Of a DNA stretch of 64,000 bases, positions 20,580 to 32,555 are shown one piece after another (position 1 is the first letter of the stretch; each line of letters starts with the position of its first letter). Position numbers and translations under genes: made by a program. The notes under the pieces are model-generated. The model was not told the DNA's origin, ran no database searches, and saw only the letters and a program-made list of their open reading frames with translations. Origin of the DNA: Sphaerisporangium cinnabarinum (lineage in GTDB: Bacteria > Actinomycetota > Actinomycetes > Actinomycetales > Cellulomonadaceae); contig QAPD01000003.1 in the NCBI GenBank assembly GCA_003052455.1, positions 1 to 64,000 on the forward strand, given 5' to 3'.

Positions 20580-22751
20580 TCACGCGCGGGCCGCGGCCTC
20601 GTCCTGCGCCGGAGTGTCCCGCGAGGTCCGGTCGGGGTTCTGGGGCAGCACCGCCGAGGCGTCGTCGGGCGACGGCGTCGGGGCGTCGCCGTCCGGGGCG
20701 CCTCCCCCGAGCGCCGCGACGACCGCCTGCGCGGTCCGCTCGCCCATGCCGCGGACGCTCGCGATCTCCTCGACGCTCGCCGCGCGCAGCCGCTTGAGGG
20801 AGCCGAAGTGCTTGAGGAGCGCGGTGCGCCGCGCCGGGCCGAGACCGGGGACGTCGTCGAGCGCCGAGGCCGTCATGCCCTTGCTGCGCTGCCTGCGGTG
20901 CTGGGCGATCGCGAAGCGGTGCGCCTCGTCGCGGACGCGCTGGAGCAGGTAGAGGCCCTCCGAGGAGCGCTGCAGGATCACGGGGTACTCCTCCCCCGGC
21001 ACCCAGACCTCCTCGAGCCGCTTGGCGAGGCCGCACAGCGCGACGTCGTCGATGCCGAGGTCGGCGAGGGCCCGCGCCGCGGCGGCGACCTGCGGCGGCC
21101 CGCCGTCGACGACGACGAGGTTCGGCGGGTACGCGAAGCGCGCGCGCCGGTCCACGGGCGCGTCCGGGTCCACCTCGCCGCTGCGCGGCACGTAGCCCGC
21201 CGCCTCCGCCGCGCGCTCCGCCCGCCGGGCCGCGGCGTCGGAGCCGTCGGCGACGTCGTCCGCCTCGAGGTCCAGCTCGACCTCGCCCGAGCGGGAGCGG
21301 TCGGACAGGTAGCGCTTGAAGCGGCGCGAGATCACCTCGTACATCGCCGCCGTGTCGTCGGCCGCACCGTCGCCGTCCGGGCCGCGGACCGTGAAGTGCC
21401 GGTACTCGCTCTTGCGCGCGAGCCCGTCCTCGAAGACCACCATCGACGCGACCTGGTACGTGCCCTGGTTGTGCGAGACGTCGTAGCACTCGATCCGCAG
21501 CGGCGCCGTCTCGAGCTCGAGCGCCTCCTGGATCTCGCGCAGCGCCTGGCTGCGGGTCGTCAGGTCGCCCGCGCGCCGCGTGCGGTGCAGCGCGAGCGCG
21601 TGCTCCGCGTTGGCGCGCACCGTCGCGGCGAGCTCCTTCTTGTCCCCGCGCTGCGGCACGCGGACGTCGACCCGGGCGCCCCGCAGCCCGGAGAGCCACG
21701 TGGTGACCTGGTCGGTGTCCGGCGGCAGGACGGGCACGAGGACCTCGCGCGGGACGGCGTCGCGCGCGAGGTCGCGCCCGGCGCGCGTGCCGGCGTCCGC
21801 CGCGACGGCCTCCTCCGCCGCGCCGTACACCTGCTGCAGCAGGTGCTCGACGAGCTCGGCGTCCGTGACGTCCTCGACCTTCTCGACGATCCAGCCGCGC
21901 TGGCCGCGGATGCGACCACCGCGCACGTGGAACACCTGGACGGCCGCCTCGAGCTCGTCGCCCACGAGCGCGAACACGTCGGCGTCGGTGCCGTCGCCGA
22001 GCACGACCGCGTTCTTCTCCGTGGCCCGCTGGAGGGCGGCGATGTCGTCGCGCAGCCGCGCCGCGGCCTCGTACTCCATGGCGGCGGCGGCCTCGTTCAT
22101 CTTGCGCTCCAGCCGGCGCACGAACCGCTGCGTGTCGCCCGCCATGAAGTCGCAGAAGTCCTCGGCCAGCGCCTTGTGGTCCTCGGGCGTGATGCGCCCG
22201 ACGCACGGCGCCGAGCACTTGTCGATGTACCCGAGCAGGCACGGGCGGCCCGTCTGGTGGGCGCGCTTGAAGACGCCCGCCGAGCACGTGCGCACCGGGA
22301 ACACCCGCAGCAGCAGGTCGAGCGTCTCGCGGATCGCCCACGCGTGGCCGTAGGGCCCGAAGTACCGCGTGCCGGGCCGCTTCGCGCCGCGCATCACCTG
22401 CGCGCGCGGGAACTCGTCGCCCATCGTCACCGCGAGGTACGGGTAGGACTTGTCGTCGCGGTACTTGACGTTGAACCGCGGGTCGAACTCCTTGATCCAC
22501 GTGTACTCGAGCGCGAGCGCCTCGACCTCGGTGCCGACGACCGTCCACTCGACCGACGCGGCCGTCGTGACCATCGTCTGGGTGCGGTGGTGCAGGTTCG
22601 CGACGTCCTGGAAGTAGTTCGACAGGCGCGCGCGCAGGTTCTTGGCCTTGCCGACGTAGATCACGCGACCGTGCTCGTCGCGGAACCGGTAGACGCCCGG
22701 CGAGGTGGGGATCTCCCCCGGCGCAGGGCGGTACGTCGCGGGATCTGCCAT
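20580..22751 (-). CDS. uvrC: Excinuclease ABC subunit C
   Basis: UvrC makes both incisions in nucleotide excision repair after UvrAB locates damage. The 723-residue protein has the GIY-YIG nuclease domain ([21 protein letters not shown], 18-38), the CSAPCVGRI cysteine region near 190, a UVR domain near 215-250, the RNase H-like nuclease domain ([21 protein letters not shown]), and C-terminal helix-hairpin-helix motifs, followed by a disordered tail. A TAGGCT hexamer lies seven bases before the ATG, suggesting a leaderless transcript, although GGAG in that gap could also serve as a ribosome binding site. Confidence 0.96.
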   Translation of the reverse strand: MADPATYRPAPGEIPTSPGVYRFRDEHGRVIYVGKAKNLRARLSNYFQDVANLHHRTQTMVTTAASVEWTVVGTEVEALALEYTWIKEFDPRFNVKYRDDKSYPYLAVTMGDEFPRAQVMRGAKRPGTRYFGPYGHAWAIRETLDLLLRVFPVRTCSAGVFKRAHQTGRPCLLGYIDKCSAPCVGRITPEDHKALAEDFCDFMAGDTQRFVRRLERKMNEAAAAMEYEAAARLRDDIAALQRATEKNAVVLGDGTDADVFALVGDELEAAVQVFHVRGGRIRGQRGWIVEKVEDVTDAELVEHLLQQVYGAAEEAVAADAGTRAGRDLARDAVPREVLVPVLPPDTDQVTTWLSGLRGARVDVRVPQRGDKKELAATVRANAEHALALHRTRRAGDLTTRSQALREIQEALELETAPLRIECYDVSHNQGTYQVASMVVFEDGLARKSEYRHFTVRGPDGDGAADDTAAMYEVISRRFKRYLSDRSRSGEVELDLEADDVADGSDAAARRAERAAEAAGYVPRSGEVDPDAPVDRRARFAYPPNLVVVDGGPPQVAAAARALADLGIDDVALCGLAKRLEEVWVPGEEYPVILQRSSEGLYLLQRVRDEAHRFAIAQHRRQRSKGMTASALDDVPGLGPARRTALLKHFGSLKRLRAASVEEIASVRGMGERTAQAVVAALGGGAPDGDAPTPSPDDASAVLPQNPDRTSRDTPAQDEAAARA

Positions 22752-22758
22752 GTTCTCC

Positions 22759-22764
22759 AGCCTA
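22759..22764 (-). promoter_or_regulatory. Candidate -10 element of uvrC, leaderless type
   Basis: TAGGCT on the minus strand sits exactly seven bases from the uvrC ATG. That places the transcript start at or next to the A of the start codon. Confidence 0.45.
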
Positions 22765-22871
22765 GGTCAGGCCACCGACGCCGGTGGCTCGGTGGGAGCG
22801 GGCGGGGCACGGGGGGCACGGGGGCACGTGAGGCGCGACGGGGCGCGGCGCCACGAGCCATGGCGACGTCG

Positions 22872-22899
22872 TGTGACGCGCGTCACCGGCCGTTAGGGT
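22872..22899 (+). promoter_or_regulatory. osmC-like gene promoter with CRP/GlxR-like site
   Basis: TGTGA-N6-TCACC (22,872-22,887) matches the CRP/GlxR consensus TGTGA-N6-TCACA at nine of ten fixed positions and is a perfect palindrome over GTGACGCGCGTCAC. It overlaps the -35 position of a TAGGGT -10 (22,894-22,899), which lies seven bases from the ATG, so the transcript is likely leaderless. Binding here, centred near -27, would repress. Confidence 0.5.
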
Positions 22900-22906
22900 G
22901 GCGGCC

Positions 22907-23392
22907 ATGAGCGCACAGCACGGCTACGCCGCGACGACCCGCTGGACCGGCGCGGGCGACCGCGGGACCGCGTCCTACACCGCCTACAGCCGCGACCACG
23001 AGGTGCTCCTGGACGGGCGCCCGCCGCTGCCCGGCTCCGCGGACCCGGCGTTCCGCGGCGACCCGACCCGGTACAGCCCCGAGGAGCTGTTCCTCGCGAG
23101 CCTGTCGCAGTGCCACATGCTGTGGTTCCTCCACCTCGCGGCTGCGGCGGGCGTCGTCGTGCGCGAGTACGTCGACGACGCGACCGGCACCATGCGCGTG
23201 GAGTCCGGCGGCGAGGGCCAGTTCACGGACGTCACGCTGCACCCCCGCGTGGTGGTCGACGACGGACCGGGCACGGACGAGGCGGCGATGGCGACCCTCC
23301 ACCAGCGCGCGCACGACCACTGCTTCATCGCGCGCTCGGTGAACTTCCGGGTGCTCGTCGAGCCGGCACCCGCCCGGCGCGCCGCCGCCTGA
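22907..23392 (+). CDS. OsmC/Ohr-family peroxiredoxin-like protein
   Basis: OsmC-family proteins reduce organic hydroperoxides with two conserved cysteines. Both are present: Cys69 in SLSQCHMLWFL and Cys139 in HDHCFIARSVNF. The 161-residue length and the PEELFLASLSQC signature fit the OsmC/YhfA branch rather than Ohr, so the exact substrate is uncertain. The ATG at 22907 is preferred over a GTG nine bases earlier because a TAGGGT -10 lies seven bases upstream. It converges with uvrA. Confidence 0.88.
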   Translation: MSAQHGYAATTRWTGAGDRGTASYTAYSRDHEVLLDGRPPLPGSADPAFRGDPTRYSPEELFLASLSQCHMLWFLHLAAAAGVVVREYVDDATGTMRVESGGEGQFTDVTLHPRVVVDDGPGTDEAAMATLHQRAHDHCFIARSVNFRVLVEPAPARRAAA

Positions 23393-23408
23393 CGCGGGGA
23401 GCGCCGAG

Positions 23409-23444
23409 CACTCGCGGCGCACCGAGCACGCGCGGCGCACCGAG
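23409..23444. repeat. 18-base tandem direct repeat
   Basis: Two adjacent 18-base units (23,409-23,426 and 23,427-23,444) of the form CACnCGCGGCGCACCGAG differ at one base. They lie between the convergent osmC-like gene and uvrA and feed into the hairpins just after them. Confidence 0.7.
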
Positions 23445-23484
23445 CGCGCCGCGCGGGTGCGAGCCCGCTCGAGCCCGCACCCGC
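23429..23484. terminator. Convergent hairpin terminator region
   Basis: Two overlapping inverted repeats lie between the convergent osmC-like gene and uvrA: a perfect 10-base stem (23,429-23,438 with 23,446-23,455) and a perfect 9-base stem (23,453-23,461 with 23,476-23,484). They share three bases and so may be alternatives. They could stop transcription from either side. Confidence 0.5.
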
Positions 23485-23496
23485 ACCGCACCCTCG

Positions 23497-26490
<2,994 letters not shown>

Positions 26491-26496
26491 CGCAGC

Positions 26497-26502
26497 ATCG
26501 TA
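26497..26502 (-). promoter_or_regulatory. uvrA -10 element, leaderless type
   Basis: TACGAT on the minus strand ends six bases before the uvrA GTG, and no ribosome binding site is present. A leaderless transcript starting at the G of GTG is expected. Confidence 0.55.
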
Positions 26503-26519
26503 CGGCCGACCACCGACAC

Positions 26520-26535
26520 TCGCACAGGTGTTCGA
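26520..26535 (-). promoter_or_regulatory. LexA (SOS) box upstream of uvrA
   Basis: On the minus strand the sequence is TCGAAC-N4-GTGCGA. The actinobacterial/Gram-positive LexA consensus is TCGAAC-N4-GTTCGA, so 11 of 12 fixed positions match. It starts 17 bases above the uvrA -10 and so covers the -35 region, the right place for repression. uvrA is a well-known SOS gene in many bacteria. Confidence 0.7.
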
Positions 26536-26595
26536 CGTCACCTTCGCACGCCACGCGGCGAATGCTCACGAGCGGGCCACGCGCGGGCCCGTCGC

Positions 26596-26611
26596 CGTGA
26601 CCCGCGTCACC
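26596..26611 (+). promoter_or_regulatory. CRP/GlxR-like site upstream of the MBL-fold gene
   Basis: CGTGA-N6-TCACC matches the inner GTGA-N6-TCAC of the CRP/GlxR consensus. If the transcript of the downstream gene is leaderless (CACACT hexamer at 26,653-26,658, six bases from the ATG), the site is centred at about -61.5, the classical activating position. Confidence 0.35.
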
Positions 26612-26664
26612 GCGGTGCCGGGTATCGGCACCCTGCCCGTCGCGGCGGACGGCACACTGGGCCC

Positions 26665-27372
26665 ATGACGTACACCGGACAGGTCGCCGTGGGCGGCCCG
26701 CACGACCTGCGACGCCTGGACGAGGTCGAGATCCGCAAGCTCGCCGTCGGGCCGCTCGCCAACGACGTCTATCTCCTCACGTGCCGACGCACCGGGGACC
26801 AGCTCCTCGTGGACGCCGCCGACGCGGCCGACGACGTGCTCGCCCTCGTGCGGGCCGGCTCGCCGTCGGGACGGCTCGACGACGTCGTCACGACGCACCG
26901 GCACGCCGACCATCTCCGCGCGCTGGCGGAGGTCGTCGCCGCCACGGGTGCGTCGTCGGCCGCCGGCGAGGCCGACGCGGACGCCGTCGCCGCGGCGTCC
27001 GGCGTCCCGGTCGCCCGCGGTCTGCGGCACGGGGACGTCCTGCGCGTCGGCGCTCTCGACCTCGAGGTCGTCGCGCTCCGCGGGCACACGCCGGGCTCCG
27101 TCGCGCTCGCCTACCGCGAGCCGGACGACGCCACCGAGCCCGAGGCCGTGGCCGGCCGCGTGCACCTGTTCACCGGGGACTCGCTGTTCCCCGGCGGCGT
27201 CGGCAACACCGACCGGGACCCGGCGCGGTTCGCGAGCCTGCTGTCGGACGTCGTCGCGCGCGTCTTCGACCGGTTCGACGACGCCACGTGGGTCTACCCC
27301 GGTCACGGCGCCGACACGACGCTCGGTGCCGAGCGGCCGCACCTCGACGAGTGGCGCGAGCGGGGCTGGTAG
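26665..27372 (+). CDS. MBL-fold metallo-hydrolase (glyoxalase II-like)
   Basis: The 235-residue protein has the metallo-beta-lactamase fold: the metal-binding [11 protein letters not shown] (HxHxDH, about 75-84), a later His in [11 protein letters not shown], the bridging Asp in [15 protein letters not shown] and His in [13 protein letters not shown]. The spacing resembles hydroxyacylglutathione hydrolase/persulfide dioxygenase relatives; glutathione is generally absent in actinobacteria, so a mycothiol or other thioester substrate is possible (inference). The ATG at 26665 is six bases after a CACACT hexamer. It diverges from uvrA. Confidence 0.85.
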   Translation: MTYTGQVAVGGPHDLRRLDEVEIRKLAVGPLANDVYLLTCRRTGDQLLVDAADAADDVLALVRAGSPSGRLDDVVTTHRHADHLRALAEVVAATGASSAAGEADADAVAAASGVPVARGLRHGDVLRVGALDLEVVALRGHTPGSVALAYREPDDATEPEAVAGRVHLFTGDSLFPGGVGNTDRDPARFASLLSDVVARVFDRFDDATWVYPGHGADTTLGAERPHLDEWRERGW

Positions 27373-27466
27373 CGCGGGGCTGGTAGCGGCCGGCAGGGAA
27401 CGCGGCGGCGCAGCCGAGGCGCGGACCCGACCGCGCGCCGTCGGGACGGCCTGGTTCACTGGCTCC

Positions 27467-27766
27467 ATGCCGATCCACGCCGTCACCTACGTCTACGCCG
27501 ACCGCCCCGCGGAGCTCGACGCCCTGCGCCCCGAGCACCGCGCGTTCCTCCGCGCCCTGCACGAGCGCCGCACGCTCCTCGCCTCCGGCCCCCTCCCCGC
27601 CCACGAGGAGGCACCCGCCGGAGCGCTGCTCGTCCTCGACGGCGAGACGCCCGACGACGTCGCCGCGGTCCTCGACGAGGACCCCTTCGCACGCGCAGGG
27701 CTGGTCGCGGAGCGCACGGTCCGCCCGTGGTCACCGGTGATCGGCGACTGGGCGGACCGCGTCTGA
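27467..27766 (+). CDS. YCII-related domain protein
   Basis: The 99-residue protein matches the small YciI-like fold: an N-terminal strand (HAVTYVYADRP), HRAFLRALHERRTLLASGPL with the conserved His and a Gly-Pro turn, GALLVLDGETPDDV, and DPFARAGLVAERTVRPW at the C-terminus. Family members are small dimeric enzymes of mostly unknown role. It starts with ATG at 27467, 95 bases after the MBL-fold gene. Its 3' end meets the convergent terC gene. Confidence 0.85.
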   Translation: MPIHAVTYVYADRPAELDALRPEHRAFLRALHERRTLLASGPLPAHEEAPAGALLVLDGETPDDVAAVLDEDPFARAGLVAERTVRPWSPVIGDWADRV

Positions 27767-27808
27767 GGCAGGGCACGCGCGCGCTGTCCGCACCCTTGCC
27801 GGGTCCGG

Positions 27809-28927
27809 CTAGCGCGCGGCGCCCCCGCGGGGGCCTGCGCCTCGCGGCGGGGTCTCCCCCGCGGCGGGCGCCTCGTCGGTCACGGTCGCCGTCGTGTCCT
27901 CCGCGGACGGCGCCGCGGTGCCGGGCTCCGCGACGGCAGGCGGCGCGCCCTGCGCGTGCAGCGCACGGGTGCGCAGCAGGCTCGCGACGGTCGTCACCGC
28001 GAGCGCCCCGACGATCACCACGAGCGAGAGCCAGATGGGGACCGTCGGCACCGCCTCGAGGTGGTCGCCGCCGTTGATGAACGGCAGCGTGTTCTCGTGC
28101 AGCGCCTCGAGGATGAGCTTGACGCCGATGAACCCGAGGATGACGGCCAGGCCGATCGGCAGGTAGACGAGCCGCTCGAGCAGGCCCCCCAGGAGGAAGT
28201 AGAGCTGGCGCAGGCCCATGAGGGCGAACACGTTCGTCGTGAAGACGATGAACGGGTCCTGCGTGAGCCCGAAGATCGCCGGGATCGAGTCGAACGCGAA
28301 CAGCAGGTCGGTGCTGCCGATCGCGAGGAACACGACGACGAGCGGCGTGAAGACCCGCTTGCCGTCCTCGACCGTGCGCAGCCGGCCGCCGTCGTACCGG
28401 GAGCCGAGCGGCAGGACCCGGCGCAGCGCCCGCACGGCGCGGTTCTCGTGGTACTCCTCGGGCTCGTCGCCGCCCGCCACGAGCTTGATCGCCGTGTACA
28501 CGAGGAACGCGCCGAACAGGTAGAACACCCACACGAACTGGGAGATGATCGCCGCGCCCGCCAGGATGAACGCCCCCCGCAGGACGAGCGCGACGATGAT
28601 GCCGACCATGAGGACGCGCTGCTGCTGCTCCCGCGGGACGGCGAAGCGCGCCATGATGATGACGAACACGAACAGGTTGTCCACGGAGAGGCTGTACTCC
28701 GTGAGCCACCCCGCGTAGAACTCCCCGGCCGGGGCCGCGCCCCCCACCGCTCCGACGACCGCCCCGAACACGAGCGCGAGCGCGACGTAGAACCCGACCC
28801 ACAGCGCGCTCTCGCGCATGGACGGGACGTGCGGTCGGCGCCCGACGACGAACAGGTCGACGAGGAGCAGGACGGCGAGCGCCGAGAGCGACGCCCACTC
28901 GAACCAGACGGGGAGTTCGTGAACCAT
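27809..28927 (-). CDS. TerC-family integral membrane protein (second paralogue)
   Basis: TerC proteins are polytopic membrane proteins; several export manganese, others were named for tellurite resistance. The 372-residue protein has about nine transmembrane segments, the signature SLSVDNLFVFV near residue 80, and FAFDSIPAIFGLTQ near 207 with the acidic residues thought to handle the metal. The last 50 residues are a disordered Ala/Pro/Thr tail. It starts six bases after the first terC gene with GGAGGG overlapping that stop codon, so both should be expressed from the riboswitch-controlled transcript. Confidence 0.9.
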   Translation of the reverse strand: MVHELPVWFEWASLSALAVLLLVDLFVVGRRPHVPSMRESALWVGFYVALALVFGAVVGAVGGAAPAGEFYAGWLTEYSLSVDNLFVFVIIMARFAVPREQQQRVLMVGIIVALVLRGAFILAGAAIISQFVWVFYLFGAFLVYTAIKLVAGGDEPEEYHENRAVRALRRVLPLGSRYDGGRLRTVEDGKRVFTPLVVVFLAIGSTDLLFAFDSIPAIFGLTQDPFIVFTTNVFALMGLRQLYFLLGGLLERLVYLPIGLAVILGFIGVKLILEALHENTLPFINGGDHLEAVPTVPIWLSLVVIVGALAVTTVASLLRTRALHAQGAPPAVAEPGTAAPSAEDTTATVTDEAPAAGETPPRGAGPRGGAAR

Positions 28928-28933
28928 CGGTGG

Positions 28934-29932
28934 CTAGCCCTCCGAGATCTCGGCCTCGCGCCGGCGGTCGGCGCGGTCCTTGGCCAGGCTCGCGATCGTG
29001 GTGATCGCGAGCACGACGACGATGAACCCGAGGGACAGGGCGGTCGGGATCTCCGGGATGACGGTGATGTGCTCACCGCCGTTGATGAAGGGCACCTCGT
29101 TCTTGTGCAGCGCGTGGATGAGCAGCTTCACGCCGATGAAGCCGAGGATCGCCGCGAGGCCGTAGGCGAGGTAGACGAGGCGGTCGAGCAGGCCGTCGAT
29201 GAGGAAGTAGAGCTGGCGCAGGCCGAGCAGCGAGAACGCGTTGGCCGCGAACACGAGGTACGTCTCCTGCGTGAGACCGAAGATCGCGGGGATCGAGTCG
29301 ACGGCGAACAGCAGGTCGGCGCTCCCGATCGCGATCATGACGATCAGCATCGGGGTGATGAAGCGCTTCCCGTCGATCTTGGTCGTCATCTTGTCCTCGA
29401 CGTACGACTCCGTCGTCGGGAACAGGCGGCGGGTCAGCTTGAGCGCGCCGTTCTCGTGGAACTCCTCGTCGTGGCCCGAGCCCGCCTTCACCTGGGCCCA
29501 CGCCGTGTAGAGCAGGAACGCCCCGAAGACGTAGAAGATCCAGCTGAAGTTCTCGATGAGCGCCGCGCCCAGGAAGATGAAGATGGTCCGCAGGACGAGC
29601 GCGATCGTGATGCCGATCAGCAGGACCTTCTGCTGGTACAGCCGCGGCACGCGGAAGCTCGTCATGATGAGGACGAAGACGAAGAGGTTGTCGACCGACA
29701 GGCTCTTCTCGGTGATGTAGCCGGCGAAGTACTCGCCGCCGTACGTCGAGCCCCAGACGGCCCAGACGATGCCGCCGAACGCGAGCGCGACGGCGACGTA
29801 GCCCGCGGACCACCAGCTCGCCTCGCGCAGGCTCGGCGCGTGCGGGGTCCGCACGTGCCCGACGTAGTCGACGGCGAGCATCGCGAGGATGACGCCGACG
29901 GTGACGATCCAGACCCAGACGGGGACGTCCAT
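28934..29932 (-). CDS. TerC-family manganese exporter candidate (first paralogue)
   Basis: The 332-residue polytopic membrane protein shares its fold and motifs with the downstream paralogue: KSLSVDNLFVFVLIM near residue 75 and FAVDSIPAIFGLTQ near 215. I chose ATG at 29932 (MDVPVWVW), seven bases after a GGAGG ribosome binding site; an in-frame upstream start would lie inside the riboswitch. The leader is a yybP-ykoY element, and TerC proteins under that element are known to export Mn2+. That makes manganese efflux the best-supported role. Confidence 0.92.
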   Translation of the reverse strand: MDVPVWVWIVTVGVILAMLAVDYVGHVRTPHAPSLREASWWSAGYVAVALAFGGIVWAVWGSTYGGEYFAGYITEKSLSVDNLFVFVLIMTSFRVPRLYQQKVLLIGITIALVLRTIFIFLGAALIENFSWIFYVFGAFLLYTAWAQVKAGSGHDEEFHENGALKLTRRLFPTTESYVEDKMTTKIDGKRFITPMLIVMIAIGSADLLFAVDSIPAIFGLTQETYLVFAANAFSLLGLRQLYFLIDGLLDRLVYLAYGLAAILGFIGVKLLIHALHKNEVPFINGGEHITVIPEIPTALSLGFIVVVLAITTIASLAKDRADRRREAEISEG

Positions 29933-29938
29933 GCAGAA

Positions 29939-29970
29939 ACCTCCGGTACGTAGCACTGAGTACCGAAGGT
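29939..29970 (-). promoter_or_regulatory. Ribosome-binding-site sequestering hairpin of the terC leader
   Basis: ACCUUCGGUA (29,970 to 29,961) can pair with UACCGGAGGU (29,948 to 29,939) over ten base pairs with one U-G wobble and a 12-base loop. The right arm contains the GGAGG ribosome binding site of the first terC gene. The left arm is also the 3' strand of the riboswitch P1 stem, so the two structures exclude each other. Confidence 0.7.
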
Positions 29971-30098
29971 CTCTTCCGCCACGCACCGCCAGGCGCGCGC
30001 GTCCGTGACGCGGGCTGGTGGTTGCGGGACCGGTGACACCGGGCCGACGACTGCGCCGACCGTGATGACGACATCACCGCGGAGGAATACTCCCCTTC
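29965..30098 (-). ncRNA. Manganese riboswitch (yybP-ykoY) in the terC leader
   Basis: Read on the minus strand the leader holds the two conserved blocks of the yybP-ykoY aptamer: GAAGGGGAGUAUUCCUCCGCGG at the 5' side (from 30,098) with CGUCAUCACGG soon after, and GGAAGAGACCUUCGG at the 3' side (to about 29,962). P1 forms between GAAGG (30,098-30,094) and CCUUC (29,969-29,965). This element binds Mn2+ and usually turns on exporters, which fits the TerC genes downstream. Outer boundaries are approximate. Confidence 0.85.
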
Positions 30099-30109
30099 AA
30101 CGAGGAGCC

Positions 30110-30115
30110 AGCATA
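30110..30115 (-). promoter_or_regulatory. Candidate -10 element of the terC transcript
   Basis: TATGCT on the minus strand lies 11 bases above the start of the riboswitch aptamer, the right place for its promoter. TTGTCA occurs further upstream but with a 20-base spacer, so the -35 is unclear. Confidence 0.45.
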
Positions 30116-30209
30116 GGCCATCGCTCCTGCTCGTGTGACAACACCACGCCACCGTGGACTGTTCCGCGGGCGCGCCCAGGACGGCGCCCGGCCGGTCCCC
30201 CGGAACCGA

Positions 30210-32318
30210 TCAGGCCGTCGCGGCGTGCATCTGGCGCAGCTCCTTCTTGAGCCCCGAGATCTCGTCGCGCAGCCGCGCCGCGAGCTCGAACTGGAGCTCG
30301 CCCGCGGCCGCGTGCATCTGGTCGCTCAGCTCCTGGATGAGCTCCGCGAGGTCGCTCGCCGCGGCGCCCGCGAGCCGGTTGCCCGACGACGCACCCTCCT
30401 TCGGCCCGCCGGGCACCGGAGCCTTGCCCTTCGCGCCCTTGCCGGGCTGGCGGTAGCCGCCGGCCAGGAGCTCGGCGGTGTCCACGTCCTCGCGCGCGAG
30501 CATGTCCGTGACGTCGGAGATGCGCTTGCGCAGCGGCGTCGGGTCGACCCCGTGCTCGGTGTTGTACGCGATCTGCTTCTCGCGGCGGCGCTCGGTCTCC
30601 TCGATCGCCGCGGCCATCGCCGGCGTGATCCGGTCCGCGTACATGTGCACCTGGCCGGACACGTTGCGGGCCGCGCGGCCGATCGTCTGGATGAGCGACT
30701 TGGGCGAGCGCAGGAAGCCCTCCTTGTCGGCGTCGAGGATCGCGACGAGCGAGACCTCCGGAAGGTCGAGACCCTCGCGCAGCAGGTTGATGCCGACGAG
30801 GACGTCGTACTCGCCGAGGCGCAGCTCGCGCAGCAGCTCGACGCGGCGCAGCGTGTCGACCTCGGAGTGGAGGTAGCGGACCCGGACGTCCTTCTCGAGC
30901 AGGTAGTCCGTGAGGTCCTCGGCCATCTTCTTGGTGAGCGTCGTGACCAGCACGCGCTCGTCACGGTCGACCCGCTCGCGGATCTCGTGCAGGAGGTCGT
31001 CGATCTGGCCGGTGGTCGGCTTGACGATCACCTCCGGGTCGACGAGGCCCGTCGGGCGGATGATCTGCTCGACCACGCCGTCCGACATCGAGAGCTCGTA
31101 GTCGCCCGGCGTGGCCGACAGGTACACCGTCTGGCCGATGCGCTCGACGAACTCCTCCCAGCGCAGCGGGCGGTTGTCCATCGCGCTCGGCAGGCGGAAC
31201 CCGTGGTCCACCAGGCTGCGCTTGCGCGACATGTCGCCCTCGAACATCGCCCCGATCTGCGGCACGGTCACGTGCGACTCGTCGATGACGAGGAGGAAGT
31301 CCTCCGGGAAGTAGTCGAGGAGGGTGTTCGGGGGCGAACCCGCCTCGCGGCCGTCGATGTGCCGCGAGTAGTTCTCGATCCCCGAGCACGTGCCGATCTG
31401 GCGCATCATCTCGATGTCGTAGGTGGTGCGCATGCGCAGGCGCTGCGCCTCGAGCAGCTTGTTCTGCCGCTCGAGCTCGTCGAGCCGCTCCGCGAGCTCG
31501 GCCTCGATCGAGGAGATGGCGCGCTCCATGCGCTCCGGGCCGGCGACGTAGTGCGTCGCGGGGAACACGTGGATGCTCGGCTCGGAGCGGATGACTTCTC
31601 CCGTGAGCGGGTGCAGCGTCTGGATGCTCTCGATCTCGTCACCGAAGAACTCGATGCGGACCGCGAGCTCCTCGTAGACCGGGATGATCTCGACCGTGTC
31701 CCCGCGCACGCGGAACGTGCCGCGCGTGAACGCCATGTCGTTGCGCGTGTACTGCATGGTGACGAACTGCCGCAGCAGGTCGTCCCGCTCCACCTGCATG
31801 CCGACGTCGAGGCGCACCATCCGGTCGACGTACTCCTGCGGGGTGCCGAGACCGTAGATGCACGACACCGACGCCACGACGACGACGTCCCGGCGCGTGA
31901 GCAGGGAGCTCGTCGCGGAGTGGCGCAGCCGCTCGACCTCGTCGTTGATCGACGAGTCCTTCTCGATGTAGGTGTCCGTCTGCGCGATGTACGCCTCGGG
32001 CTGGTAGTAGTCGTAGTACGAGACGAAGTACTCGACCGCGTTGTTCGGCAGCAGCTCGCGGAACTCCGTCGCCAGCTGGGCGGCGAGCGTCTTGTTGGGG
32101 GCCATGACGAGCGTGGGGCGCTGCAGCTCCTCGATCAGCCAGGCCGTCGTGGCGGACTTCCCCGTACCGGTGGCACCGAGGAGCACGACGTCCTTCTCGC
32201 CCGCGCGGACGCGCTGCGAGAGGTCCGCGATGGCCGTGGGCTGGTCGCCCGACGGCTGGTACTCGGAGATGACCTCGAACGGAGCGGTGGCGCGCTGGAG
32301 ATCGGTCACGGGACGCAT
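30210..32318 (-). CDS. uvrB: Excinuclease ABC subunit B
   Basis: UvrB is the helicase-like damage-verification subunit. The 702-residue protein has Walker [16 protein letters not shown] near residue 40, the beta-hairpin [21 protein letters not shown] near 95-115, the DEAD-like VIDESHVT near 340, helicase motifs [11 protein letters not shown] and QTIGRAARN, and a C-terminal UVR motif that binds UvrC. The ATG at 32318 has a TACCGT hexamer six bases upstream and no clear ribosome binding site, suggesting a leaderless transcript. I do not see a good LexA box here. Confidence 0.97.
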   Translation of the reverse strand: MRPVTDLQRATAPFEVISEYQPSGDQPTAIADLSQRVRAGEKDVVLLGATGTGKSATTAWLIEELQRPTLVMAPNKTLAAQLATEFRELLPNNAVEYFVSYYDYYQPEAYIAQTDTYIEKDSSINDEVERLRHSATSSLLTRRDVVVVASVSCIYGLGTPQEYVDRMVRLDVGMQVERDDLLRQFVTMQYTRNDMAFTRGTFRVRGDTVEIIPVYEELAVRIEFFGDEIESIQTLHPLTGEVIRSEPSIHVFPATHYVAGPERMERAISSIEAELAERLDELERQNKLLEAQRLRMRTTYDIEMMRQIGTCSGIENYSRHIDGREAGSPPNTLLDYFPEDFLLVIDESHVTVPQIGAMFEGDMSRKRSLVDHGFRLPSAMDNRPLRWEEFVERIGQTVYLSATPGDYELSMSDGVVEQIIRPTGLVDPEVIVKPTTGQIDDLLHEIRERVDRDERVLVTTLTKKMAEDLTDYLLEKDVRVRYLHSEVDTLRRVELLRELRLGEYDVLVGINLLREGLDLPEVSLVAILDADKEGFLRSPKSLIQTIGRAARNVSGQVHMYADRITPAMAAAIEETERRREKQIAYNTEHGVDPTPLRKRISDVTDMLAREDVDTAELLAGGYRQPGKGAKGKAPVPGGPKEGASSGNRLAGAAASDLAELIQELSDQMHAAAGELQFELAARLRDEISGLKKELRQMHAATA

Positions 32319-32324
32319 GCGTCC

Positions 32325-32330
32325 ACGGTA
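32325..32330 (-). promoter_or_regulatory. Candidate uvrB -10 element, leaderless type
   Basis: TACCGT on the minus strand ends six bases from the uvrB ATG, the same geometry as the uvrA -10. Confidence 0.45.
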
Positions 32331-32409
32331 CGTCGCGCCACCCACATCGTTCGCGCGAGCGCCTCGACCGGCCGCTCGCTCCCTACACCGGAAATCACCC
32401 GTGCGCAAT

Positions 32410-32439
32410 TTGGAAGGCGTGGTGCCGAACCCCTAGTGT
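32410..32439 (+). promoter_or_regulatory. Promoter of the choice-of-anchor A gene
   Basis: TTGGAA (32,410-32,415), an 18-base spacer and TAGTGT (32,434-32,439) match the sigma-70-type consensus well. The transcript would begin near 32,446, about 110 bases before the ATG at 32,556. Confidence 0.6.
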
Positions 32440-32555
32440 TCCCACGACCAGCCCGCTCCCCGACGCCCGTGGAGCACCGGCGACCGGGCCGACCACGGGC
32501 GACGAGGTCCGCGCGCGGCCCTGTCAGCACGACCGACCCTCGACCTGGAGCCCCC

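Noticed and set aside
32331-32365. A LexA box upstream of uvrB.
   Set aside because: Only a CGAAC half-site is present; the second half does not match GTTCG, unlike the box at uvrA.
30135-32555. A plus-strand open frame opposite uvrB in frame with the anchor A protein, which would give a 1,257-residue fusion.
   Set aside because: The signal peptide begins at ATG 32,556, with a promoter and ribosome binding site just before it; upstream residues are the uvrB shadow.
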